64,000 bases of DNA. Source: Sporosarcina cascadiensis. GTDB taxonomy: Bacteria; Bacillota; Bacilli; Bacillales_A; Planococcaceae. Positions within the stretch are counted from its first letter, which is position 1. Each line of letters begins with the position of its first letter. The notes under the pieces are model-generated. The model did no database searches. It was not told where the DNA came from and saw nothing but the letters and a program-made list of their open reading frames with translations. The stretch lies in assembly GCF_009650995.1 (NCBI RefSeq), contig NZ_WHVV01000009.1:62001-126000 (forward strand), read 5' to 3'. Below, piece by piece: positions 45,101 through 54,375 of the stretch. A program made the translations under genes and the position numbers.

Positions 45101-45918
45101 ATTCTACAACTAAAAAAGAACGGGCAGATATTTTATTGGTGGAGCGCGGACTGACTGCCTCACGCGAACAGGCTAAACGTTCCATCATGGCAGGACTGGT
45201 ATATTCAGATTCGTTGCGAATTGAAAAAGCAGGTGAAAAAATTGCTGTTGACGCCCCGTTGACAGTAAAAGGACCTGCGATTAAATATGTCAGCCGGGGC
45301 GGTTTGAAATTGGAAAAGGCGCTGGTGTCTTTTCCGATTTCTGTAGAAGGAAAGATTGTGCTGGATATCGGTGCTTCAACAGGCGGTTTCACGGATTGCG
45401 CTCTTCAAAACGGTGCGGTTCATTGCTATGCACTGGATGTCGGCTACAATCAGCTGGCCTGGAAAATTCGCCAGGATGAGCGAGTGACCGTTATGGAACG
45501 AACGAATTTCCGGCATGCCACAATGGATCTGTTCACTGAAGGCATGCCTGAAGCGGCGACGATCGATGTATCCTTTATATCGCTTTCACTTATTTTACCA
45601 GCATTAAAAAAGATCATTGTACCGGGCGGACCTGTCATTGCACTGGTCAAACCGCAATTTGAAGCAGGTAAAGAGAAAGTCGGCAAAAAGGGGATTGTAC
45701 GCGAAAAAACTACACATCTGGAAGTTCTTGAAAAGATTTCCGGCATAGCAGAAGCAGAAGGATTTTCTGTTAAAGGTGCAGACTATTCGCCAGTCACAGG
45801 CGGTGAAGGGAACATTGAATTCCTTTTTTATCTCGTATCAGAAGATCAGCCAGTCTCTCAATTCACCACCGAAGACTTTAAGCAATTGGTGGCACAAGCA
45901 CATAAAGACTTAACATAA
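45097..45918 (+). CDS. tlyA: TlyA-family rRNA (cytidine-2'-O)-methyltransferase
   Basis: This 273-residue protein has an N-terminal S4 RNA-binding domain (about 5-65; [27 protein letters not shown]) and an FtsJ-like SAM domain ([19 protein letters not shown]). In other bacteria TlyA methylates 16S and 23S rRNA; in Bacillus the family (YqxC) is less studied. It is coupled to dxs and closed by a terminator. Confidence 0.92.
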   Translation: MNSTTKKERADILLVERGLTASREQAKRSIMAGLVYSDSLRIEKAGEKIAVDAPLTVKGPAIKYVSRGGLKLEKALVSFPISVEGKIVLDIGASTGGFTDCALQNGAVHCYALDVGYNQLAWKIRQDERVTVMERTNFRHATMDLFTEGMPEAATIDVSFISLSLILPALKKIIVPGGPVIALVKPQFEAGKEKVGKKGIVREKTTHLEVLEKISGIAEAEGFSVKGADYSPVTGGEGNIEFLFYLVSEDQPVSQFTTEDFKQLVAQAHKDLT

Positions 45919-45944
45919 CGCGCAATGAGTTGCGCGTTTTTTAG
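45917..45944 (+). terminator. tlyA terminator
   Basis: A 9-bp stem AACGCGCAA / TTGCGCGTT (45917-45925 with 45930-45938) is followed by Ts and overlaps the tlyA stop. Confidence 0.85.
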
Positions 45945-45958
45945 ATGGTCTGTATAAT
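45930..45958 (+). promoter_or_regulatory. argR promoter embedded in the tlyA terminator
   Basis: TTGCGC (45930-45935), which is the 3' arm of the terminator, a 17-base spacer and TATAAT (45953-45958). Confidence 0.55.
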
Positions 45959-45997
45959 TTTACGATAGGTATGAAAAGAGAATCGGAGTGATTGAAG

Positions 45998-46447
45998 TTG
46001 AACAAAGGACAGCGGCATATTCGCATCAGAGATATCATTACCAATAATGAAATAGAAACGCAGGATCAATTAGTCGACAGCTTAAAAAGTGCTGGAGTGG
46101 ACGTCACGCAAGCGACCGTCTCAAGAGATATAAAAGAACTTCATCTGATCAAAATTCCATCACCTTCAGGCAATTACAAATACAGTCTGCCGCCCGTTCA
46201 TCGTTATAACACGGAAGAAAAGCTGAAGAGAATGCTGGAAGATGCTTTCGTCGGCATAGACAGCGCGAGTCATTTTATCACATTGAAAACGCTTCCCGGT
46301 AATGCGCAGGCTGTCGGTTCATTAATCGATAATTTAGACTGGGATGAAATGCTTGGAACGATTTGCGGAGACGACACATGCTTAATAATCTGCCGCGAAG
46401 AATCGAAGACAGAATACGTAAAAGATAAATTACTATCCATGCTATAA
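45998..46447 (+). CDS. argR: Arginine repressor ArgR/AhrC
   Basis: This 149-residue hexameric repressor of arginine synthesis and activator of its breakdown has a winged helix (2-70; [17 protein letters not shown]) and a C-terminal arginine-binding domain with [22 protein letters not shown] 45998 ([11 protein letters not shown]) with CGGAG 9 bases upstream fits the family start; TTG 45992 is too close to the site. It precedes recN as in B. subtilis ahrC-recN. Confidence 0.95.
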   Translation: MNKGQRHIRIRDIITNNEIETQDQLVDSLKSAGVDVTQATVSRDIKELHLIKIPSPSGNYKYSLPPVHRYNTEEKLKRMLEDAFVGIDSASHFITLKTLPGNAQAVGSLIDNLDWDEMLGTICGDDTCLIICREESKTEYVKDKLLSML

Positions 46448-46464
46448 GTGAGGTGAGGAGTTCT

Positions 46465-48162
46465 TTGTTAAGTGAACTTTCAATTAAAAACTTTGCCATA
46501 ATAGAACAGCTTGAAATCACATTTGATGAAGGATTGACCGTGCTGACCGGAGAAACAGGTGCAGGAAAGTCCATTATTATAGATGCCGTGCAATTACTGG
46601 CAGGCGGTAGAGGTTCACAGGAATTTATTCGTCACGGCGCGAAAAAAGCGGAACTTCAAGGGTTATTTACCGTGGACGAAAGTAAAAATGAGGTCGCAGA
46701 ACGATTAGCTGAATTCGGAATTGAAGCCGAAGAAGGAGCCGTTATCTTACGCAGAGATTTGAATACAAACGGAAAATCGGTCTGCCGTGTGAATGGTAAA
46801 CTGGTGACGATTGCGATTTTGCGGGAGATTGGTTCGCTGCTCATTGATATTCACGGACAGCATGAGAACCAGGAATTGATGAGTGAACGACGCCATATTG
46901 ATCTGCTGGATTTTTATATAGGTGAACCCATTGAGCGGGCGATGTCAACGTATACTGAACTGTACGATAAATATAAAAAACTTCAGCAGCTTATCGCTGC
47001 AAAAACACAGGATGAACAGCAAATTGCGCAAAAAATTGATTTATATTCCTTCCAATTGGAAGAGATCGATGCAGCCAGTCTCATCATAGGCGAAGAAGAA
47101 GAATTAGAAGCTGAAAGAGTGAAGCTGCAGCATTTTCACCGGCTGTTTGATAGATTGAATACTTCCTATGAAGCCATTTCACTTGAATCACATGGACTGG
47201 ACTGGATCGGCAATGCGATGAGTGATCTGGAAGAGGCCGCTTCCATAGATGATGAAATTAAACCGATGTCCGAGACAGTAAATTCCGCGTTTTATTCGCT
47301 GCAAGATGTCTCACATGATTTAAAACGATTGATTGATGGAATGGAATTTCAGCCTGAACGTTTACATTATGTAGAAGAGCGCTTAGCTTTGTTCCTTACG
47401 TTAAAACGCAAATACGGCAAATCATTAGAAGATATTTTGCTGTATCGTGACAAAATAGCAGACGCGCTGGATCAATTGGTGAATCGTGACGAAAGATTGC
47501 ATCAAAACCAGGAGTTATTGGCACAATACGTTGAAGACTTGGAAATCGAGGCAAATGAATTATCAATTATCCGAAAAAAATCAGCTTTGCTGCTCGAAAA
47601 AGGCATTGAAGAACAGCTCAAGCAATTGTATATGGAAAAAGCTACATTTAAAGTGCAAATTCAGCGAAAAGAGCCTAATCAATTCGATGTAAATGGCTTC
47701 GACAATGTGGTATTTATGATTTCCACTAATCTGGGAGAACCTTTAAAACCTTTAGTCAGAGTCGCTTCAGGCGGAGAATTATCGAGAATGATGCTGGCTT
47801 TAAAAACAATTTTCTCACAGCATCAAGGTGTGACTTCCATTATTTTTGATGAAGTGGATACAGGTGTGAGCGGACGGGTAGCACAGTCAATTGCAGAAAA
47901 AATTGCTATGATTGCCAGTCATTCTCAAGTGCTCTGCATTTCGCATTTACCACAAGTCGCAGCGATGGCTGATCATCATTATTTGATAAAAAAAGAAATT
48001 CATGACGGCCGTACAACTACGGCAATTCACGATGTAATCCAAGAAGAACGCACAGAAGAATTATCACGTATGCTGTCAGGAGCTGAAATTACGCCGTTAA
48101 CTCTTCAGCACGCTGATGAATTATTGAAGCTGGCGAAACAAAGGAAGCAAGCTTTCCGATAA
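46465..48162 (+). CDS. recN: DNA repair protein RecN
   Basis: This SMC-like ATPase of double-strand break repair has 565 residues. Walker A GETGAGKS is at 29-36, a long coiled coil fills the centre, and the C-terminal half holds the signature VASGGELSRMMLALK and Walker B IIFDEVDTGVSG. TTG 46465 after GAGGTGAGGAG gives MLSELSIKNFAI, the family start. It lies 17 bases after argR. Confidence 0.96.
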   Translation: MLSELSIKNFAIIEQLEITFDEGLTVLTGETGAGKSIIIDAVQLLAGGRGSQEFIRHGAKKAELQGLFTVDESKNEVAERLAEFGIEAEEGAVILRRDLNTNGKSVCRVNGKLVTIAILREIGSLLIDIHGQHENQELMSERRHIDLLDFYIGEPIERAMSTYTELYDKYKKLQQLIAAKTQDEQQIAQKIDLYSFQLEEIDAASLIIGEEEELEAERVKLQHFHRLFDRLNTSYEAISLESHGLDWIGNAMSDLEEAASIDDEIKPMSETVNSAFYSLQDVSHDLKRLIDGMEFQPERLHYVEERLALFLTLKRKYGKSLEDILLYRDKIADALDQLVNRDERLHQNQELLAQYVEDLEIEANELSIIRKKSALLLEKGIEEQLKQLYMEKATFKVQIQRKEPNQFDVNGFDNVVFMISTNLGEPLKPLVRVASGGELSRMMLALKTIFSQHQGVTSIIFDEVDTGVSGRVAQSIAEKIAMIASHSQVLCISHLPQVAAMADHHYLIKKEIHDGRTTTAIHDVIQEERTEELSRMLSGAEITPLTLQHADELLKLAKQRKQAFR

Positions 48163-48279
48163 GGAAAAAAGTATAGACGTATCCGAACCGAGTGGTATCA
48201 CGTACTGTTTATTTTACCCTTTCATACTTTCTCAACGAACGGACATACCAAAGATATCTTTCGTTAGAGGAGGTGAATC

Positions 48280-49239
48280 ATGGGATGGAATAAATCGTTT
48301 AAAACATTTTACAGTCTGCTTTTGCTGCTCTGTCTTTTCCCTGTAAATGCTTTTGCTCAGAGTGAATCCCTTATTCCAATGGGGCATTCGATTGGGATTC
48401 AAATGGATTTGAGTGGAATTTACGTGACCGGCGACGTTCTGATCGATAAGGAACAGTGGTTGAAAAAAGGGGATATCATTCAAGAATTGAATGGTGCTGA
48501 AACAAAACAGCTTGTTCATTTTGAGCGTTCTCTTCAAAAAAAAGACGGAGCTACGATGACAGTCGGCATTCTGCGGAATGGAGAAAAGATGACTCTCCAG
48601 GCAGATTTGCAACTCATTAAGCGCGTGTCTCCTTTTTTGAAAGACCGGACAGAAGGTACAGGCACCCTGACGTACGTCGACCCGGAAACCGGTACGTACG
48701 GAGCGCTGGGCCATCAAATTATCGACAGTACTTTGCAGACGCCTCCTTCATTTGAAAAGGGCGCGATTTATTTATCGGAAATTAATCAGATCAAGAAAAG
48801 TTCTCCGGGTTTTCCGGGCTATAAAATTTCCTCAATAGTCGATCCGAATAATTTACTCGGAACTATTCGGACCAACAGTATTTATGGGATTTTTGGCAAC
48901 TGGAAGAACGCCTACAGTAAAGTGTTGGCCGAACCGCTTGAAATTATGCAGCCATTGGAAGTGAATGTCGGCCCTGCGGAAATCTTCACCACTGTAGAGG
49001 GTTCGAACGTCGAAAAGTTCCAGATACAGATCACCAAGCTGGAGGAAGATCAATTCCAGATCCTTTTAACTGATCAAAAGCTGTTGAAGAAAACGGGCGG
49101 TATTTTACAGGGAATGAGCGGAAGTCCTGTGATCCAGAACGGAAAATTCGTTGGTGCGATTACGCATATGTTTGTCGATGAGCCGGAAAAAGGTGCCGGT
49201 TTATTCCTCAAAACGATGAGAATGAGCGAAAAGAAGTGA
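48280..49239 (+). CDS. spoIVB: SpoIVB serine peptidase (compact)
   Basis: This protease made in the forespore crosses into the intermembrane space and triggers SigK activation by cutting SpoIVFA. It has a signal or anchor helix (8-26), a PDZ domain (about 32-112) and an S55 peptidase domain. The triad is complete: His145 in GALGHQ, Asp265 in LLTDQKLL and Ser280 in QGMSGSP, with the Asp-Ser gap of 15 equal to that of B. subtilis. At 319 residues it is about 100 shorter than B. subtilis SpoIVB, mostly before the PDZ. GAGGAGG precedes the ATG. It lies between recN and spo0A, as in B. subtilis. Confidence 0.92.
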   Translation: MGWNKSFKTFYSLLLLLCLFPVNAFAQSESLIPMGHSIGIQMDLSGIYVTGDVLIDKEQWLKKGDIIQELNGAETKQLVHFERSLQKKDGATMTVGILRNGEKMTLQADLQLIKRVSPFLKDRTEGTGTLTYVDPETGTYGALGHQIIDSTLQTPPSFEKGAIYLSEINQIKKSSPGFPGYKISSIVDPNNLLGTIRTNSIYGIFGNWKNAYSKVLAEPLEIMQPLEVNVGPAEIFTTVEGSNVEKFQIQITKLEEDQFQILLTDQKLLKKTGGILQGMSGSPVIQNGKFVGAITHMFVDEPEKGAGLFLKTMRMSEKK

Positions 49240-49240
49240 A

Positions 49241-49279
49241 AAATGACCTGCGCGGATTCCAGCGCAGGTCATTTTTTTA
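49241..49279 (+). terminator. spoIVB terminator
   Basis: A 13-bp stem AAATGACCTGCGC / GCGCAGGTCATTT (49241-49253 with 49262-49274) is followed by Ts. Confidence 0.9.
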
Positions 49280-49474
49280 GATTTATTCGACAGGAATAAG
49301 AATAAAACAGAAAAAAGTCGAAATAGATAGAAACCGTCGTACAGAAGTAACATTTTGAATGAATTTCAAAGTTAAAGTAGAAATTACCAAAATTTTCACT
49401 TGCGATATGAAGAGACAAACAACGTTAGACAAAGACAAAAAATCATGTCTACTTTATTTCGGGGGGAATCGGGA

Positions 49475-50269
49475 ATGGAAAAAGTGAAAATAGCAATTGT
49501 GGATGACAATAAAGAATTAGTAAAAATGATGACGTCTTACTTTGAAAAGTATTCGGAAATAGAAGTGATTTGGACAGCGAACAATGGACAGATTTGTTTA
49601 TCCATGCTGGAACAGGAACGTCCGGATATTTTATTATTGGATATTATCATGCCGCATCTGGACGGGATCGGCGTGCTGGAAACTTTGCATGAGACCAATT
49701 CAAAGGGAGATATGCAGATCATGATGCTCACTGCTTTCGGACAGGAGACCGTGATGTCCCAAGCTGCAGGATTAGGTGCTTCATATTTCATGCTGAAGCC
49801 TTTTGAATTAGATCGGTTGATTGGGCAAATATTCAAGGCGGCCGGAAAATCAAAGACAAATAACTCCTCCTATGCTGTACAGCAGCCGTCACAGCCAACT
49901 GGCGCTGTGACGCAAAAAGTTCTTGATACGGCGATCACGTCGATGATTAAAGAAATCGGGGTGCCTGCTCATATTAAAGGCTATGCATTTCTGCGTGAGG
50001 CCATTCAAATGGTTTACACGGATGTGGAACTGCTGGGATCTGTTACAAAAATTCTCTATCCGGATATTGCGAAAAAGTATAATACAACACCATCGCGTGT
50101 CGAACGGGCAATCCGCCACGCAATTGAAGTAGCGTGGAACAGAGGGAATTATGATTTAATTTCCAAAACATTCGGGTACACAGTACACCACTTAAAAAGC
50201 AAGCCGACAAACTCTGAGTTTATTGCAATGATTGCAGATAAAATCCGTTTGGAACATATGGTAAGCTGA
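49475..50269 (+). CDS. spo0A: Sporulation transcription factor Spo0A
   Basis: This 264-residue master regulator of entry to sporulation has a receiver domain with phospho-acceptor Asp56 ([10 protein letters not shown]), acidic pocket Asp10/Asp11, Thr and Lys in MLTAF and LKPFE, and the C-terminal Spo0A effector domain with helix [16 protein letters not shown], which reads the 0A box. ATG at 49475 with a GGGGGGAATCGGG site; the earlier frame is leader. Three GACAAA words in the leader (around 49413-49438) loosely resemble 0A-box halves. Confidence 0.97.
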   Translation: MEKVKIAIVDDNKELVKMMTSYFEKYSEIEVIWTANNGQICLSMLEQERPDILLLDIIMPHLDGIGVLETLHETNSKGDMQIMMLTAFGQETVMSQAAGLGASYFMLKPFELDRLIGQIFKAAGKSKTNNSSYAVQQPSQPTGAVTQKVLDTAITSMIKEIGVPAHIKGYAFLREAIQMVYTDVELLGSVTKILYPDIAKKYNTTPSRVERAIRHAIEVAWNRGNYDLISKTFGYTVHHLKSKPTNSEFIAMIADKIRLEHMVS

Positions 50270-50424
50270 GGGTATCTGGGAGAATAGTTAGATTATAATT
50301 ATAAATGGAAGAAAAAGTTCGTACTTGTGAGAAAAAATACTTATTTATCGGTATTTTGGATATAAAGGACTATCCCTTTCTAAACTTAATCTCTTATACT
50401 TGTATAATATGAGGAGGGATTTTG

Positions 50425-51987
50425 TTGTTAGTAGAAAATGAACATTTTATCCTTTTAGAAGAGAATAATAAAGTAATTATGAGAACTGTAAAACAAGGTT
50501 TTCCCATAAAGTCATTTGATGCGCTGACAGCGGATCTTCCAAGATTAAAATTACACTCATTCAAAGAATTAATGAAAGCGCTGCAAACTGAAGGAGAACA
50601 TGAAATCGGCATATTTTCTGCACCCTGTGAATTATATATTTCACCAAGCAAAATGAAGGCCGAGTTATATATTCATGCGACTACAGAAGAATATGCTTCT
50701 AACAGAGAGCTATATATAGACCAGGCAATCGGACTGCTGGAATCTAAAGGTGTATCTTATAGTAAAGAACTGCTTTATAAAATGCCTTTCGTTCCAGGCA
50801 ATCCGATGTTGGCTGCTGTCGGCCGGGAACCGGTGAAAGGCCAGGATGCCAGTGTCTCGTACATTGAAATGCCCGACCGTAAACCAATATTGCGGGAAGA
50901 TGGATCGGTAGACCATTACGAACTGAATTTTGTGACGTCGATTGCGAAAGATGATTGGCTTGGCGAAAAGATACCTGCTCAAGAGGGCGTTCCGGGATTC
51001 GACATTTTCGGAAATATAATTGCTGCAAAAAGAGGCGAAGATATCAAATTGGTTTATGACCGCCAGTCAGTCGGAGAATTCCAAGAAGAAGGAAAAGTCG
51101 TCTTGCGGGCATTGCATGGGGGTGCGCTGGAGCAGACGAATGGCCTGCTGGCTGTTGGCAAGCAACTGATTATACCGGAGGATGTCGGAACCAAGACTGG
51201 ATCTATTACATTTGACGGCGCAGTACGAGTTCACGGCACTGTGCAGGCAGGTTTTTCGGTCAATGCTACTGGTGATATTTCAATAGAAGGAAAAGAAGGT
51301 ATTACCAACGCCAAAGAAATTCGTTCTGAAGAAGGAGACGTCTATATTAAGGGTGGCGTTTTTGGAGCGGGTGAGACGGTGATCGAAGCCAAAAACTCTG
51401 TGTTCGTCAAACATGCAAACAATGCAAAAATTTATGGGAAACAGGTCAATATCGGCCTGTATTCATTGGGGTCTGAAATTTATGCAGACTATATCAGCAT
51501 TGACCGTCATAAAGGGAAAGTCATCGGCGGCATTACAGAGGCGTTATTTTCCATCGAGTGCGCGTTTGCAGGGAATAGTCACGAACGATTAACTAAGCTC
51601 ACGGTTAAAGGTGTGGATAAAGAGGGTGAGCTGGAAGAGATTCAACGTTTGGCGGAACAATTGAAAAATGAGCATGAAGAACTAAAGAAAATTGAGTTGA
51701 CAATGGGGAAGATGGAAACAGTAAAAAGCAGTTTATCTGCAGCTCAGCTGGAGATGCTTGATAAGATGGGCACTACAATCCAAGCAAAGCAGCAGCAAAT
51801 CATGAGTCTTGACCAAACGATCAAAACAAAACTTGAACTGGTTCAGACTGCCGTCTCTCCCAAAATAGAAGTGACAAGGGAGGCATATCCGGGTGTGAAT
51901 CTGCAGATCGGTAAAATGTCTGCTATGTTGAATCGTGAAACAAAAGGAGTATTTGAACTGACTGGCGAAGGGGTTTTGAATGTCTAA
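50425..51987 (+). CDS. DUF342/FapA-family protein
   Basis: This 520-residue protein of the DUF342 (flagellar assembly protein A) family has an N-terminal region with TSIAKDDWLGEKIPAQEGVPGFDIFG, a central right-handed beta-helix rich in Gly and Val (about 225-370; polymer-forming-like) and a C-terminal coiled coil (about 390-470). TTG 50425 with GAGGAGGG upstream; TATAAT lies at 50403-50408. The role is not settled; family members polymerise or organise cell-surface or motility functions. It overlaps the glpQ-like gene by 8 bases. Confidence 0.8.
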   Translation: MLVENEHFILLEENNKVIMRTVKQGFPIKSFDALTADLPRLKLHSFKELMKALQTEGEHEIGIFSAPCELYISPSKMKAELYIHATTEEYASNRELYIDQAIGLLESKGVSYSKELLYKMPFVPGNPMLAAVGREPVKGQDASVSYIEMPDRKPILREDGSVDHYELNFVTSIAKDDWLGEKIPAQEGVPGFDIFGNIIAAKRGEDIKLVYDRQSVGEFQEEGKVVLRALHGGALEQTNGLLAVGKQLIIPEDVGTKTGSITFDGAVRVHGTVQAGFSVNATGDISIEGKEGITNAKEIRSEEGDVYIKGGVFGAGETVIEAKNSVFVKHANNAKIYGKQVNIGLYSLGSEIYADYISIDRHKGKVIGGITEALFSIECAFAGNSHERLTKLTVKGVDKEGELEEIQRLAEQLKNEHEELKKIELTMGKMETVKSSLSAAQLEMLDKMGTTIQAKQQQIMSLDQTIKTKLELVQTAVSPKIEVTREAYPGVNLQIGKMSAMLNRETKGVFELTGEGVLNV

Positions 51988-52699
51988 TAATCAGGTGTTT
52001 GCACATCGCGGAGCATCAGGGAGTCATTTTGAAAATACGATGGGCGCGTTTCGAGCCGCTGTAAAACAGGGAGCTGACGGCATAGAATTAGATGTCCAGC
52101 AAACAAAGGACGGGACACTTGTGGTCATTCATGACGATCGGCTGTCCCGCGTTACAGGAGTAGAACGGCAGATCAACGACATAACTTCAGAAGAACTGCG
52201 GCATATCAAGGTGGGGAAAACAGGAAGCAGGAGAGTTTTTGGGCAGCCTGTACCTAATTTATTTGATGTGGTGTCTTTTTGTATTGAAAACCAATTGTCG
52301 CTGAATATTGAATTAAAAGAGACTGTATACGGTCAGCCTGCAGCAATTGAGAAGATCCTGCATTATACAGAAGGGCTTGCGGATGTTCATATTTCCTCTT
52401 TTGATTATCAAACGCTTCAGTTAGTCAAGGAGCTGGACACCCATATGGAAACTGCACTGCTGCTGAAAAAGAATTCTGTTGACTGGGCGGATTTAACGTC
52501 ATATGAAGTAGATGCATTCCACTTTCATAAGCGACTATGGAAAGATCCTTATCAGGAACATCTCAAGTCCAGCGGCAAGACGTTGCGAATGTACGGTGTA
52601 ACAGGAGCCGAGTCTTTTCTTGCTTCCGCTCCGGAAGTTACTGGCTGGATTACAGACTATCCGAAACGTGTCCAGAAAAAAATAAAAGGATCAAGGTAA
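51980..52699 (+). CDS. glpQ: Glycerophosphodiester phosphodiesterase
   Basis: This 239-residue TIM-barrel enzyme releases glycerol-3-phosphate from glycerophosphodiesters. Catalytic words are at the start: VFAHRGASGSHFENT (His), ELDVQQTKDGTLVVIHDDRLSR (metal Glu/Asp and second His). There is no signal peptide, so it acts in the cytoplasm, like B. subtilis YqiK, which also lies after spo0A. It is coupled to the FapA-like gene. Confidence 0.92.
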   Translation: MSNNQVFAHRGASGSHFENTMGAFRAAVKQGADGIELDVQQTKDGTLVVIHDDRLSRVTGVERQINDITSEELRHIKVGKTGSRRVFGQPVPNLFDVVSFCIENQLSLNIELKETVYGQPAAIEKILHYTEGLADVHISSFDYQTLQLVKELDTHMETALLLKKNSVDWADLTSYEVDAFHFHKRLWKDPYQEHLKSSGKTLRMYGVTGAESFLASAPEVTGWITDYPKRVQKKIKGSR

Positions 52700-52724
52700 G
52701 CGATATACCTTGGTCCTTTTATTT
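52680..52724. terminator. Bidirectional terminator between glpQ and the DUF2627 gene
   Basis: A 19-bp stem with one G-U pair (52680-52698 with 52706-52724) overlaps the ends of both convergent genes. Confidence 0.88.
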
Positions 52725-52961
52725 AATGTCCTTTTTGAATCGGTCAGCTGCTCTGCCGCTTCTCCGGTCACGCCGCAGAAGAAAACCTGCGAAGAATCCT
52801 AAACCTGCCACAAAAAGCAGTAAGCCGCCTAAGAATTGCATCCAAATGAATGGAAATGGCTGAAACAAATGTCCAAATAATGAATCGCGCATTAATTTAA
52901 TACCAAGAGCTGCTGCAATTCCTGGAATCAGCAGAACAATAAACGCAGCAAGACGTGCCAT
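52719..52961 (-). CDS. yqzF: DUF2627-family small membrane protein (YqzF-like)
   Basis: This 80-residue protein has two helices (about 3-22 and 38-62) and the start MARLAAFIVLLIPGIAAALGIKLMRD, typical of DUF2627. The ATG at 52961 with AAGGGG 9 bases upstream is preferred; a TTG at 52970 sits on top of the site. It lies between glpQ and the bkd genes exactly where yqzF is in B. subtilis, but bkdR, which follows there, is absent here. Function unknown. Confidence 0.8.
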   Translation of the reverse strand: MARLAAFIVLLIPGIAAALGIKLMRDSLFGHLFQPFPFIWMQFLGGLLLFVAGLGFFAGFLLRRDRRSGRAADRFKKDIK

Positions 52962-53006
52962 AATCTTCAACCCCTTACCTAATTAATTTTACCGTGTAAG
53001 GATGGA

Positions 53007-53035
53007 TTGTCAAGGACCGTGCCATCATGTACGAT
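53007..53035 (+). promoter_or_regulatory. Candidate promoter of the bcd-bkd operon
   Basis: TTGTCA (53007-53012), a 17-base spacer and TACGAT (53030-53035) lie about 130 bases before bcd. A SigL-type element is not convincing here. Confidence 0.4.
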
Positions 53036-53161
53036 GGAGATGTAGACAATATGTTAACACGCAGGAAAATCAATGATTGGCTGTCAAAGTTGCATTCTGT
53101 CTATAAGAAACCTAAAATTAATTACATAGAAATCTAATTTTACTTACTTGGAGGGATAGCA

Positions 53162-54259
53162 ATGGAATTATTCACTTATATGGAAGATCACGATTATGAA
53201 CAGCTTGTACTTTGTTATGACAAAACATCCGGATTAAAGGCGGTTATCGCGATACATGATACAACGCTTGGACCTGCACTTGGCGGAGCACGCATGTGGA
53301 CGTACGACAGTGAAGAAGCGGCAATTGAGGATGCACTGCGTCTGGCAAAAGGCATGACATATAAAAACGCTGCTGCAGGGTTAAATTTAGGCGGTGGTAA
53401 AACAGTCATCATCGGCGATCCGAAAAAAGATAAGAACGATGAATTATTCCGTGCGCTGGGACGCTATATAGAAGGGCTGAACGGCCGCTATATCACCGCT
53501 GAAGACGTAGGGACAACTGAATTTGATATGGACTTGATCCATTTGGAAACAGATTACGTCACAGGCATATCTTCCGGCACAGGCTCCTCAGGAAATCCAT
53601 CACCTGTTACAGCACTTGGTATATACAAAGGAATGAAGGCTGCGGCAAAAGAAGCATTCGGTGATGATTCATTGGAAGGAAAGACTATCACAGTCCAAGG
53701 AGTAGGGAATGTAGCATATACGTTATGTGAATATCTACATAGTGAAGGCGCCAAGCTGATTGTTACGGATATTAATAAAGAGGCTGTTCAACGGGCAGTG
53801 GATGCATTCGGAGCAATAGCTGTTGAAACAGATGAAATTTATTCACAGGAAGCGGATATCTTTGCACCGTGTGCACTCGGTGCAGTTATCAATGATGAAA
53901 CTCTCCCTCAATTCAAAGTGAAAGTCATTGCAGGTTCAGCAAATAACCAATTGAAAAACCCTGAACACGGCGACCGGCTTCATGAAATGGGAATTGTTTA
54001 TGCGCCGGACTACGTCATCAATTCTGGCGGTGTCATCAACGTAGCCGATGAACTCATAGGCTATAATAAAGAACGTGCATTAAAACGTGTAGAAGGCATT
54101 TATGATACGATCCTAAAAATATTTGAAATTTCTAAACGGGACGGTATTCCTTCCTATCAGGCAGCAGATCGTTTGGCGGAAGAGAGAATGGCGAGGGTGG
54201 CTGCGACAAGAAATACATTCCTGCGAAGTGAAAAGAGTATTCTATCAGACAAAAAGTAA
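53162..54259 (+). CDS. bcd: Leucine dehydrogenase (branched-chain amino acid dehydrogenase)
   Basis: This 365-residue NAD enzyme oxidatively deaminates leucine, valine and isoleucine to 2-oxo acids. Substrate and catalytic lysines Lys68 (GMTYKNA) and Lys80 (NLGGGKTVI) match known leucine dehydrogenases; the NAD fold has [21 protein letters not shown] precedes the ATG. In B. subtilis bcd lies between ptb and buk; both of these are missing here. Confidence 0.96.
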   Translation: MELFTYMEDHDYEQLVLCYDKTSGLKAVIAIHDTTLGPALGGARMWTYDSEEAAIEDALRLAKGMTYKNAAAGLNLGGGKTVIIGDPKKDKNDELFRALGRYIEGLNGRYITAEDVGTTEFDMDLIHLETDYVTGISSGTGSSGNPSPVTALGIYKGMKAAAKEAFGDDSLEGKTITVQGVGNVAYTLCEYLHSEGAKLIVTDINKEAVQRAVDAFGAIAVETDEIYSQEADIFAPCALGAVINDETLPQFKVKVIAGSANNQLKNPEHGDRLHEMGIVYAPDYVINSGGVINVADELIGYNKERALKRVEGIYDTILKIFEISKRDGIPSYQAADRLAEERMARVAATRNTFLRSEKSILSDKK

Positions 54260-54279
54260 ATAAATATACAAAAAGAAGT

Positions 54280-54313
54280 CAGCGGTGGGCACTGAACAGA
54301 CAACCCACCGCTG
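54280..54313 (+). other. Stable intergenic hairpin between bcd and lpdV
   Basis: A perfect 10-bp GC-rich stem CAGCGGTGGG / CCCACCGCTG (54280-54289 with 54304-54313) has no T tract right after it, so it is more likely an RNA processing or stability element inside the operon than a terminator. Confidence 0.6.
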
Positions 54314-54375
54314 AACGTGCATGTCTACTATTATTTTTTAGAATTTAAATTTGTCGGTGAAAGGTGTGCGATTAT

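Noticed and set aside
53073..53096. SigL (sigma-54) promoter before bcd, as in B. subtilis bkd
   Set aside because: TTGG...TTGC words exist, but the GG and GC are 11 rather than 10 bases apart, and no BkdR gene is nearby.
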